Below are positions 1 to 5,544 of a stretch of 9,031 nucleotides of DNA, piece by piece. The translations under genes were made by a program, and so were the position numbers. This DNA comes from Chlamydiia bacterium. Lineage in GTDB: Bacteria; Chlamydiota; Chlamydiia; Chlamydiales; FEN-1388. The DNA is taken from positions 1-9,031 of the forward strand of contig JAQGPK010000226.1 in assembly GCA_028293095.1 (NCBI GenBank), read 5' to 3'. The first letter of the stretch is position 1; each line of letters begins with the position of its first letter. The notes beneath the pieces were generated by a model. That model had not been told where the DNA came from and ran no database searches. It saw nothing but the letters and a program-made list of their open reading frames with translations.

Positions 1-201
1 GCCTTTGGTGAAAATATCAGAGAAAAAAGGCTCGCTTTAAAACTATCTCAAGAAAAGTTAGCAGAACTCTCAAAGCTTCATTTTACATACATCAGCTCTG
101 TAGAACGTGGTGAACGTAACATCTCGCTTGGCAATATAGCAAAAATTGCAGCTGCGTTGCGTTGTACCATGAAAGAATTAATGCCTGAAAACATTCTCTA
201 A
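1..201 (+). CDS. XRE/Cro-CI family HTH transcriptional regulator, C-terminal part
   Basis: The frame is open from the first base and ends with TAA at 199-201, giving 66 residues, so the start codon lies left of the window. The translation begins AFGENIREKRLALKLSQEKL and continues through TYISSVERGERNISL to IAKIAAALRCTMKELM. This is the classic five-helix Cro/CI (HTH_3) fold: LSQEKLAELSKLH is helix 2 to turn, TYISSVERGERN is the recognition helix and its conserved E-RG-R tail, and the hydrophobic IAKIAAAL is helix 4. The protein stops about ten residues after the domain, so it is probably a small single-domain DNA-binding protein of the kind found as restriction-modification controllers, phage repressors or TA regulators. 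It lies alone on the plus strand, convergent with the block to its right, and its target is unknown. Family assignment is secure; biological role is not. Confidence 0.9.
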   Translation, partial: AFGENIREKRLALKLSQEKLAELSKLHFTYISSVERGERNISLGNIAKIAAALRCTMKELMPENIL

Positions 202-245
202 AAACCACGAAGTGATACATTTATTGAGGTATCAATTATTTTTTA

Positions 246-280
246 ACGCAAAGAAATACAAAAGACGCAAAGACGCAAAG
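246..280 (+). repeat. ACGCAAAG octamer repeats
   Basis: Exact copies of ACGCAAAG start at 246, 265 and 273, the last two in direct tandem. From memory, ACGCAAAG-type runs, and the ACCACAG...CACAGAG-type segment that follows here at 323-340, recur in intergenic DNA of many unrelated bacteria. The copies here look like one degenerate instance. No function can be read from them. Confidence 0.6.
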
Positions 281-344
281 AATAGCCGTACAACGCATAG
301 TAGAGGGCTATTTAATTTTTTTACCACAGTGATCACAGAGAGGG

Positions 345-377
345 ATTTCCGTAATCTTCTCTACTACATACGGAAAT
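345..377. repeat. 9-bp perfect inverted repeat
   Basis: ATTTCCGTA (345-353) and TACGGAAAT (369-377) are exact reverse complements separated by 15 bases. There is no T-run after either arm, so a rho-independent terminator is unlikely. It may be an arm of a small mobile repeat within the island. Confidence 0.5.
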
Positions 378-453
378 ATAAACTTAGGGAAGGAGATTTT
401 ATAGTTCTTCTAAAGACAGAGTCCACTAAGACTTTGCTGCGCTAATCCATAAA

Positions 454-552
454 CCACGAAGTGGTACATTGCCGCAAAGCGGCTACAGAGGCTAGCCGTA
501 GGGAACCTACGGTACAGCCCACACATAATCCTGAGCCACGCAAGTGGCGACA
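454..552. repeat. Array of short perfect hairpins, each followed by TACA
   Basis: Four perfect stem-loops follow one another: CCAC-GAA-GTGG (454-464), GCCGC-AAA-GCGGC (471-483), CCGTAGG-GAA-CCTACGG (496-512) and GCCAC-GCAA-GTGGC (535-548). The first three are followed immediately by TACA (465-468, 484-487, 513-516) and the fourth by GACA (549-552). A fifth, imperfect copy of the first unit is at 205-219 (CCAC-GAA-GTGA then TACA). The stems differ in sequence while pairing is kept and the loops stay at 3-4 bases, so the constant elements are fold plus trailing tetranucleotide. On the minus strand this reads as TGTA followed by a hairpin, which recalls REP elements (GTAG plus hairpin) served by IS200-like TnpA-REP proteins. 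No such transposase is in this window, so the comparison is an analogy only. The last hairpin sits 10 bases past the hydrolase stop. Confidence 0.65.
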
Positions 553-558
553 CTTCGC

Positions 559-1363
559 TCAGTAATATTTGCCCATTTCCTGAATAAGCAAAGGACTGCC
601 ATATACTCTCCGGCCTTTTTCTTGAATGAGACGATCTATGGGAATCTCAAAAACTAAAAGCTGCTCTTCTCCTTCAAGGCTGCGAGCTACTTCCTTTCCA
701 TCGGGATCATAAATCAAGCTATGCCCAGGGCAAATTGAGGCGCCATCGTTCGGCCACACCCAATCAGCTGTTATTAAGCCAGCTACGATTCTCATGAGAT
801 CTGGCGACAAAATGGCTATAGTAGCGAGGCCTCTTTGAATAGGGATGGTCCAGCGCTACTCGATTGCACATCGGCGAAAAAAGAAGTGTAGCTCCTTGCA
901 GAGCAAGCAAGCGCGCAGGCTCAAAATAGTTGGTATCGAGACAAATCGCCACCCCAAAGGTCATATCCTTACTTTGAAAAGATGTAAAAGAACTCCCCGC
1001 TTTAAAATAGTTGTGGTAGAGGTAGTGTTTTCTTTGCACCCCTAGAAGATTGCCATTTTCGATGATCGCGGCTGAATCAAAAAGGGTATCGCCTTCTCGT
1101 TCATTAAAACCAACAATCACTGTGAGCTTTGATGAGGCCTCTCTAATCAGGTGTAGCCATTCTTCAAACTCACCCCTTCCAACCTCTAAAGAGTTTTTAC
1201 AAGCGAGCGTCTCATCAGCATAGTAACCAGTCAAAAAACCTTCAGGAAAGCAGACAAAGTCTACATGCTCCTTTACAGCTTTCTTCAAAATGCACTGCAT
1301 TTGAATCTTACGAGCATGAACTTCATCTGCAGGAGTAATCTGGCAGGCTGCAACTCTTACCAT
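559..1363 (-). pseudogene. Carbon-nitrogen hydrolase (nitrilase superfamily), frameshifted
   Basis: The ATG is at 1361-1363, 7 bases after the preceding acetyltransferase stop. The first frame gives 199 residues, with the nitrilase signatures MVRVAACQI at the N-terminus, CFPEGFLTGYY carrying catalytic Glu41, QRKHYLYHNYFKAG carrying Lys112, and VAICLDTNYFEPAR carrying nucleophile Cys141. After ARSHENRSWL (residue 196) it runs into NNS and TGA at 764-766. The rest of the domain continues in the next frame from about 774 to the TGA at 559-561: ITADWVW, then CPGHSLIYDPDGKEVARS, the usual strand after the ENR motif in this superfamily. Skipping one A within TTAATAAC (minus strand, 770-777) restores a protein of about 268 residues, normal family length. 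The enzyme would hydrolyse a nitrile, amide or carbamoyl C-N bond through the Glu-Lys-Cys triad; the substrate cannot be told. It is either a recent pseudogene, a sequencing or assembly error, or less likely programmed frameshifting. Confidence 0.82.
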
Positions 1364-1370
1364 TGTCTGC

Positions 1371-2018
1371 CTATTTTTCTTGACTCGCGGCTTCTAATCG
1401 ATCCACATCCAGATGACAAATTAATGAAAGGTGACGATTGATTTTTTCTATATCCCAATTCCACCAAGCAATCTGAAGCAGTCGAGCAATCGTTCTATCA
1501 TCAAAGCGCATTTTGACAACTTTAGCTGGATTTCCAGCTACGATCGAATAGGCAGGTACATCTTTCACCACAACAGCGCGCGTTGCAATAATGGCGCCAT
1601 CTCCAATTATCACGCCTCCTTTAATAAAAGAGTCATATCCAAACCAAACGTCATTACCCACGATAATATCGCCTTTTGCAGGTAACTCTTGAATACTGAA
1701 GGCGCTCTCCCACCCATGTTGAAATATAGGAAAGGGATATGTGCTAATAGCATCAAGTTTGTGATCCCCTGTCATGATAAAACGAGTCTCTGCTGCAATG
1801 GCGCAAAACTTCCCAATGACGAGTTTTACTTTATTAAAGTCATAATTATACAAAACATTATACTCTTCAAAGTGTTCAGGTCCATTTCGCCTATCATCAA
1901 AATAGGTATAGTCACCAACAATAATATTTGGCGCTTTAACGAATGGTTTGAGGAAAACAAGGTTTTTATCGTCTTTGAGAGGATAGAGTGTTTGCGGATC
2001 AGGTCCAGTTATTTTCAT
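1371..2018 (-). CDS. Vat/CatB-type O-acetyltransferase (left-handed beta-helix)
   Basis: This 215-residue protein resembles the xenobiotic acetyltransferases (VatA-E streptogramin A acetyltransferases and CatB chloramphenicol acetyltransferases), which use acetyl-CoA and fold as a left-handed parallel beta-helix trimer. The order of family motifs is complete: GDYTYFDD (35-42), LVIGKFCAIA (66-75), MTGDHKLDAISTYPF (82-96) with His86 in the position of the catalytic His, HGWE (101-104), KGDIIVGNDVWFG (115-127), VIIGDGAIIATRAVVVKDVP (136-155), YSIVAGNPAK (157-166), and a C-terminal RFDD...WWNWDIEKIN (171-194). Length matches the family. The ATG overlaps the abiEii TGA in ATGA, and GGAGAG lies just upstream, so translational coupling is likely. 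Family membership does not prove antibiotic resistance, because many relatives acetylate unknown hydroxyl groups. Confidence 0.93.
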   Translation of the reverse strand: MKITGPDPQTLYPLKDDKNLVFLKPFVKAPNIIVGDYTYFDDRRNGPEHFEEYNVLYNYDFNKVKLVIGKFCAIAAETRFIMTGDHKLDAISTYPFPIFQHGWESAFSIQELPAKGDIIVGNDVWFGYDSFIKGGVIIGDGAIIATRAVVVKDVPAYSIVAGNPAKVVKMRFDDRTIARLLQIAWWNWDIEKINRHLSLICHLDVDRLEAASQEK

Positions 2019-2869
2019 AAGCTCTCCAAAATAGCGGTAAAAAAAACTCTTAAGTCTCCTATAACTTTTTCTAATGGTATAAACTTATGGGAAATGCCTC
2101 TAAGAAAAGCATTCCATTTATCTTTCTTGGTAGGATCGCTATAAAAAGATTCCAAAAAAGCAGTCGGCAGAACCTCCGTAGAAGTCCCGCGATTTTTGAG
2201 GACCTGACAAATAATCGTACGAAGCTCCTGCTGATCAAAATCGAATTGTTGGATCAACAACCATATATCATAGAAGTCTTTCATACACGTATTAGCAAAA
2301 CCTAACCGTATGATTGATTCAAATTTCTCTGCTATTGACGTTTGAGGTGTATATCCCTTAAGTTTTGGAGCAGGTAAATCTAAAAGAGTTGGATATGTAA
2401 TCACTGCAGGATGAGGGAAAATGGTATCGCTAAATCCAAAATCAACTCTCATAGGAAGTTTTGCTGTGAATAACTGGGCTGAAAATGAAGCTGTAATACC
2501 AGGATACTCAGCCTCTAGCTGCGCTTCTGATAATCTTAATGTTTCCGAATCAAAACTCAAACCGTCAAAAGCAACGTTAATCGCACAAATCTCGCTCATA
2601 ATCTTTTGTAAGTTTGTCATAGAATTCGAGGTTTTTCCAAGAAGATCAATATCAATTGTAGCACGATGGCTCAAAGGATCCCAGACCATTAGCATTAAAC
2701 CACCCTTTAAATAAAAATCACTTCGATGCGAGGAAACGCTTAAGCGATATAAAAATCGTTCCATAGCATAGTATTTTAGAATTTCTTGGAAGGGTCTCTT
2801 TCTTTGTCTTGCAACATTTTTTAAACGGCTGTAAATTGACTCATCGGGATTCTTTTTACTTCTCTCCAT
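2015..2869 (-). CDS. abiEii: AbiEii-type nucleotidyltransferase toxin (type IV TA)
   Basis: This 284-residue protein belongs to the AbiEii/AbiGii (DUF1814, COG2253) nucleotidyltransferase family. The polymerase-beta-like core is visible: YLKGGLMLM with the Gly-Gly of motif I (56-57), RATIDIDLLGK with the paired metal-binding Asp73 and Asp75, MRVDFGFSD with Asp143 as the third acidic position, and the conserved SIAEKFESI...KDFYDIWLL block (178-205) with Lys182 and Lys197-Asp198. Characterised members are toxins of bacteriostatic type IV toxin-antitoxin systems that transfer nucleotides, with tRNA shown as a target for MenT relatives, and that can abort phage infection. The gene starts 2 bases after the abiEi stop and has no clear Shine-Dalgarno of its own, consistent with coupled translation from the antitoxin. 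All core residues seem intact, so the toxin is probably active. The RNA target here is unknown. Confidence 0.92.
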   Translation of the reverse strand: MERSKKNPDESIYSRLKNVARQRKRPFQEILKYYAMERFLYRLSVSSHRSDFYLKGGLMLMVWDPLSHRATIDIDLLGKTSNSMTNLQKIMSEICAINVAFDGLSFDSETLRLSEAQLEAEYPGITASFSAQLFTAKLPMRVDFGFSDTIFPHPAVITYPTLLDLPAPKLKGYTPQTSIAEKFESIIRLGFANTCMKDFYDIWLLIQQFDFDQQELRTIICQVLKNRGTSTEVLPTAFLESFYSDPTKKDKWNAFLRGISHKFIPLEKVIGDLRVFFTAILESL

Positions 2870-2871
2870 TT

Positions 2872-3525
2872 CTATTGGCTCACAATTGTTTCCATAATAG
2901 GCTGAAGAATTTTTTCGACTCGATTAATTTTCGCATACTCGTATAACTTATCAATTTGAGTCCCTTTACGTTGCCAATACATCTTCAATGCTTCAATAAC
3001 AACATCTATTCCAATTTTGTTACGAAACTTCACACAATCAGCCAAAGTTTTTTCAATACTGTAAATTTTAACGGGATATCCCCCGATTAGCTTAGTTTCA
3101 ACCCCAGAATTATAAACTTTCTCTGAATATCGAAAATATCTAAGAGGGGGATATTCTAGCTTCGACGGCCTTGATTTTGTCAGAATGGCCACATAAACAA
3201 AATGAGGGATTTGTGTAGTGAGCTCATGATAGGCCAAAGATGAAATCAAGCATATGACCCCATGAGGGATCTTCTTTGAAACAAGAACAAGGTCAGGCTC
3301 CGAAAAATCAGGAACTTCAACTAGCCTATATATTCCTTTGGTCAACTGTTCTAACAATCCATCATCTCGAAGTTGATAGAGTGTGCGAGGATGAATACCC
3401 AAACGCATTGCTTCAGCTGTCCGAAGTAATCCTTGATTTTTCTTGAATAGTTCTATGGCTTTCTGTTTTGCATTCATGGATAATAATGTCGGTAAATGTT
3501 GTCTTTTTACTACATTTTTATCCAT
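2872..3525 (-). CDS. abiEi: AbiEi-type antitoxin with N-terminal winged helix
   Basis: The 217-residue protein matches the AbiEi antitoxin family (COG5340). Residues about 17-70 form a winged helix: NAKQKAIELFKKNQGLL, RTAEAMRLGIHPRTLYQLRD as the helix-turn-helix, then GLLEQLTKGIYRL as the wing with the diagnostic G-I/L-Y-R. The C-terminal half has the family pattern PHGVICLISSLAYHELT (87-103), IGGYPVKIYSIEKTLADCVK (147-166) and IGIDVVIEALKMYW (172-185). Known AbiEi proteins bind inverted repeats upstream of their operon, repress it, and counteract the toxin without direct complex formation (type IV). The start at 3523-3525 lacks a Shine-Dalgarno. An internal ATG at 3475-3477 (residue 17) begins exactly at the domain and is a real alternative, also without a good ribosome site. 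The csaA stop is 27 bases upstream. Confidence 0.92.
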   Translation of the reverse strand: MDKNVVKRQHLPTLLSMNAKQKAIELFKKNQGLLRTAEAMRLGIHPRTLYQLRDDGLLEQLTKGIYRLVEVPDFSEPDLVLVSKKIPHGVICLISSLAYHELTTQIPHFVYVAILTKSRPSKLEYPPLRYFRYSEKVYNSGVETKLIGGYPVKIYSIEKTLADCVKFRNKIGIDVVIEALKMYWQRKGTQIDKLYEYAKINRVEKILQPIMETIVSQ

Positions 3526-3546
3526 TGTAGATTTGCAGTCAATTAA

Positions 3547-3552
3547 ATTATA
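3547..3552 (-). promoter_or_regulatory. Possible -10 element for the abiE genes
   Basis: On the minus strand TATAAT lies directly after the csaA stop (TAG then TATAAT), about 21 bases before the abiEi ATG. It matches the -10 consensus perfectly, but no recognisable -35 is present at 16-18 bases and there is no TG extension. It would give abiEi a leader of roughly 15 bases or less. It could let the TA pair be transcribed apart from csaA. Confidence 0.35.
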
Positions 3553-3888
3553 CTAAGCAAGTCTCGAACCATTCGGAACGCGTCTTTCAGACGTTGCAAG
3601 TACCACCTCATCTCCTAAAACAAATCCTGTTGTTAATACTTCCGAGATAAATGCTCCTATTTTCTTCGGTTTAAAGTTAACAACACAGAGGACCTGTTTA
3701 CCTAGTAGATCCTCTTTTGAATAGAGCTTTGTAATTTGAGCGCTCGAATTTTTAATCCCAATTTTCGGGCCTAAATCAATCTTCAATTTATAGGCAGCTT
3801 TTCTGGCCTCAGGGAAATCCTCTACTTGAACAATCGTTCCCGCTATGAGCTCTATCTTTTCAAAATCGGGCCATTCAATCGTTTCCAT
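3553..3888 (-). CDS. csaA: CsaA-family tRNA-binding OB-fold protein
   Basis: The 111-residue protein is a stand-alone tRNA_bind OB-fold of the CsaA/YgjH type, and length matches the family (about 110). Diagnostic blocks appear in order: WPDFEKIELIAGTI (6-19), FPEARKAAYKLKIDLG (25-40), IGIKNSSAQIT (43-53), LLGKQVLCVVNFKPKKIG (61-78), FISEVLTTGF (80-89) and RRVPNGSRL (102-110). Bacillus CsaA has chaperone activity and binds unfolded preproteins; the same fold in other proteins binds tRNA. Which role applies here is unknown. The ATG is 2 bases after the stop of the upstream helical-protein gene, and AAGGA at the end of that gene serves as a ribosome site about 6-9 bases before the ATG, so the two are co-transcribed and probably coupled. 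Confidence 0.94.
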   Translation of the reverse strand: METIEWPDFEKIELIAGTIVQVEDFPEARKAAYKLKIDLGPKIGIKNSSAQITKLYSKEDLLGKQVLCVVNFKPKKIGAFISEVLTTGFVLGDEVVLATSERRVPNGSRLA

Positions 3889-3890
3889 TT

Positions 3891-5195
3891 CTATTCCTTA
3901 ATTAAATGAGGGGTGGCCTTTGCTGTACACACTTGAGTAAAACATTCGATCTTACGAGACGCCTCTCTTTGCATCTCTTTTACAAAATACTCTATCGATA
4001 AATCTTCTGCTCTCATTCTCATTACAGCTGGTAGTGACATCAGAGCCTGCGGAGTCTGAACAGTGGAAGATGCACAGTCTAAATGAGAATACAAAGCTTT
4101 CTCATACACAGTCTCTGCAGGAATATGCTGACGAATTTTTGCAGGATCACCAAAAATTTCATAGGTATATTCTAGAGAATGAAGCTGTTGTTGCTCATAT
4201 TTTTGGAGTTGTTCTTTCCCAAATTCTTCATTTTTTGAGCTCTCTTTCTCACACTTTCTTAGTATTTCCTCATAATGCTTTACATCCTCTTCATTACCCT
4301 GTTCTTGTACCTTATTGACTTTCTTCTTCCAATATTGTATGTCTCTGCATAAGATTATTTTTTCATTCAGAAGCATCTCTTGAGCCATTTCAATAAGACC
4401 ATCAGTTTGTGAAATGATTAGCGGATGCATACCCTTAACATACTCCTCGTGCTGTCGAGCTATTAACTCTAACTGCTGACGGATTATCATTGTAAGTAGG
4501 GCAGGTCCCTTACACTTCCCTTGAAGTAAAAGGTACTCTAGAATGATTTGCTCTTCTCCATTGCTCGCTTGATCGCGCTCTTTTTGCAGTTGCTGATGCT
4601 TTGCTTGTAGCTCTTCCCACAAGCTCTTTACATACTGCTCTGCAAAGGCGGCGTAAGCATCACCTGAACTTAAATCTCTCTTTTTAGCAGCTACAAACTC
4701 TTCCTGCTTCGTCATAATTTCTTGCGCACAGTTCATGATGACATCAAGAAAGAGTTCCGAAAAGCGCTGCTCTACTTTTTCATGGAGTTTATAACCATGA
4801 GTCTCACGCTCTATTAATGACCAATATTTTTCAATAATAGCCTCATTTTCTTGAGTGAGTTCTGCCATATTAGCTTTTACCATTACTTTATCACCTTGCA
4901 TCATACAAGTAATAGAACAAGCATCCTGAAAAAACACTTTGGTAGCTTCTTCTCTCAATGAGACAATCTTTTTCTGTTTTGCCTGAAACTCCGCATGCGA
5001 GCGTACGCCTGCTTCTTCTATCTGAAGTCGTATACCTTGAGCCATTTGATCTAACGCTGCATCAACTATCTGTAAAGGGAAACACTCTTCTTCATCCTCT
5101 TGAATAGTTAGATTCATTTTTCCAAAAGCGTTATTGACAAAATCCAGCATTTTAGAAAGCGCTTTATTCTCTTGACAGACTACTTTGAACTGCAT
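3891..5195 (-). CDS. Unrecognised helical/coiled-coil protein
   Basis: I do not recognise this family. The start chosen, ATG at 5193-5195, gives 434 residues (MQFKVVCQENKALSKML) and is preceded by AGGAG with an 8-base spacer. Two in-frame earlier starts exist, TTG at 5262-5264 (457 residues) and ATG at 5226-5228, but both have poorly placed ribosome sites. There is no signal peptide or membrane segment. Composition is rich in Glu, Gln and Lys. Long amphipathic stretches at about 180-210 (YVKSLWEELQAKHQQLQKER) and 277-340 (KKKVNKVQEQ through KEQLQKYEQQQL) look like coiled coils. Eleven cysteines are scattered singly rather than in metal-binding pairs. The C-terminal 70 residues are less charged. 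It is the first gene of the operon-like block and lies 2 bases from csaA. A cytosolic structural protein or a secreted effector are both possible; nothing in the sequence decides. Confidence 0.82.
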   Translation of the reverse strand: MQFKVVCQENKALSKMLDFVNNAFGKMNLTIQEDEEECFPLQIVDAALDQMAQGIRLQIEEAGVRSHAEFQAKQKKIVSLREEATKVFFQDACSITCMMQGDKVMVKANMAELTQENEAIIEKYWSLIERETHGYKLHEKVEQRFSELFLDVIMNCAQEIMTKQEEFVAAKKRDLSSGDAYAAFAEQYVKSLWEELQAKHQQLQKERDQASNGEEQIILEYLLLQGKCKGPALLTMIIRQQLELIARQHEEYVKGMHPLIISQTDGLIEMAQEMLLNEKIILCRDIQYWKKKVNKVQEQGNEEDVKHYEEILRKCEKESSKNEEFGKEQLQKYEQQQLHSLEYTYEIFGDPAKIRQHIPAETVYEKALYSHLDCASSTVQTPQALMSLPAVMRMRAEDLSIEYFVKEMQREASRKIECFTQVCTAKATPHLIKE

Positions 5196-5287
5196 CCAAT
5201 CAGCTCCTATACCATCCGCTATCTTCATCCCACATAGGTTTACAAAAGTAAAAGATCCCTTCAATAATCGATAATGCAGATCAGGTG

Positions 5288-5323
5288 AGAGTACAAGCTG
5301 CCTGCCTCGCAGGCTACCACTCT
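5288..5323 (-). promoter_or_regulatory. GC-rich hairpin in the leader of the operon
   Basis: GCCTGC (5300-5305) pairs perfectly with GCAGGC (5309-5314) around a 3-base loop, and AGAGT (5288-5292) can pair with ACTCT (5319-5323) outside it. It lies between the predicted transcription start (about 5358) and all candidate start codons of the helical-protein gene, so it would be part of that mRNA leader. There is no T-run after it on the minus strand, so a terminator is unlikely. Confidence 0.4.
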
Positions 5324-5364
5324 GAGAAGAAACTGGTTTACTCTCTTCTTATTTTGACGCTACT

Positions 5365-5393
5365 ATGATAACAGTAGACACTTCTGTTGTTAA
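5365..5393 (-). promoter_or_regulatory. Sigma70-type promoter for the minus-strand block
   Basis: On the minus strand TTAACA (5388-5393, five of six matches to TTGACA) and TATCAT (5365-5370, five of six matches to TATAAT) are separated by exactly 17 bases. The -10 is preceded by TGT, which makes an extended -10. The predicted start near 5358 leaves a leader of about 160 bases to the preferred ATG at 5195. This is the best promoter I found in the window. It would drive the helical-protein gene, csaA and, by read-through, the genes down to 559. Confidence 0.6.
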
Positions 5394-5428
5394 TGAACTC
5401 ATACAATCCCCTTGTAGTAAAGTACTAT

Positions 5429-5454
5429 ATAGCTCTTAAGAGCTATGATATAAT
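5429..5454 (+). promoter_or_regulatory. 18-bp palindromic operator with extended -10
   Basis: ATAGCTCTTAAGAGCTAT (5429-5446) is a perfect 18-bp palindrome. It runs into TGATATAAT (5446-5454), a consensus extended -10 on the plus strand. A perfect dyad overlapping a promoter is the usual layout of an autorepressor operator, as in VapB or FitA antitoxin genes. It points at the very short ORF at 5480. Confidence 0.5.
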
Positions 5455-5479
5455 TATGCTTTAATAAAAGAGAGATTCT

Positions 5480-5515
5480 ATGACACAGTTACTTATTCGC
5501 AAAGCAGAATCCTAG
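5480..5515 (+). pseudogene. Remnant of a FitA/VapB-like antitoxin gene (first 11 codons)
   Basis: An ATG at 5480-5482 follows AAAAGAGAG, a purine-rich ribosome site, with 5 bases between. It reads MTQLLIRKAES and then TAG at 5513-5515. From knowledge of the family, ribbon-helix-helix antitoxins of the FitA/StbC group typically begin M-x-Q-hydrophobic-hydrophobic-I/V-R, the strand that contacts the operator, so the match covers just the DNA-contact strand. No continuation is visible in any frame before the neighbouring gene ends at 5545. With the palindrome and extended -10 upstream, the simplest reading is a TA module deleted down to its promoter and first codons. An 11-residue match is short, so chance is possible. 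Confidence 0.42.
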
Positions 5516-5544
5516 AACCCTCTATGCAGGATTGAATTTTCACT

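Larger units (their letters stand above)
202..558. repeat. Repeat-filled intergenic island between convergent genes
   Basis: This 357-base stretch separates the XRE gene stop from the hydrolase stop. I see no convincing gene. A plus-strand frame at 212-445 is open, but it begins with GTG inside a repeat copy, has a lysine/arginine-rich composition dictated by the repeats, and resembles no family. The island contains three copies of ACGCAAAG, a CCACAGTGATCACAGAG segment (324-340), a 9-bp inverted repeat (345-377), and a series of very short hairpins at 205-215 and 454-548. The sequence AAACCACGAAGTGRTACATT occurs once near each end (202-221 and 451-470). It resembles an accumulation of small non-coding repeat elements rather than an ordinary spacer. 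Confidence 0.7.

Noticed and set aside
212..445. Plus-strand open frame of 77 codons in the repeat island
   Set aside because: It starts with GTG inside a repeated segment, its lysine/arginine-rich sequence is dictated by the ACGCAAAG repeats, and it has no ribosome site or family resemblance.
205..552. CRISPR array
   Set aside because: The units are 11-18 bases, differ in sequence, have irregular spacing and no constant repeat of 23-37 bases.
454..552. Rho-independent terminators for the convergent genes
   Set aside because: The hairpins have good stems but none is followed by a T-run on either strand.
559..810. Separate small gene with ATG at 796-798 or a later start
   Set aside because: Its translation from about 774 onward is the missing C-terminal part of the nitrilase-family protein; the residues before that are out-of-frame reading of the same gene.
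1431..2144. Plus-strand open frames opposite the acetyltransferase and abiEii
   Set aside because: They are antisense shadows of well-supported genes and show no family resemblance or ribosome sites.
4034..4318. Plus-strand open frame opposite the helical protein
   Set aside because: It is an antisense shadow caused by the low stop frequency opposite Glu/Gln/Lys-rich coding sequence.
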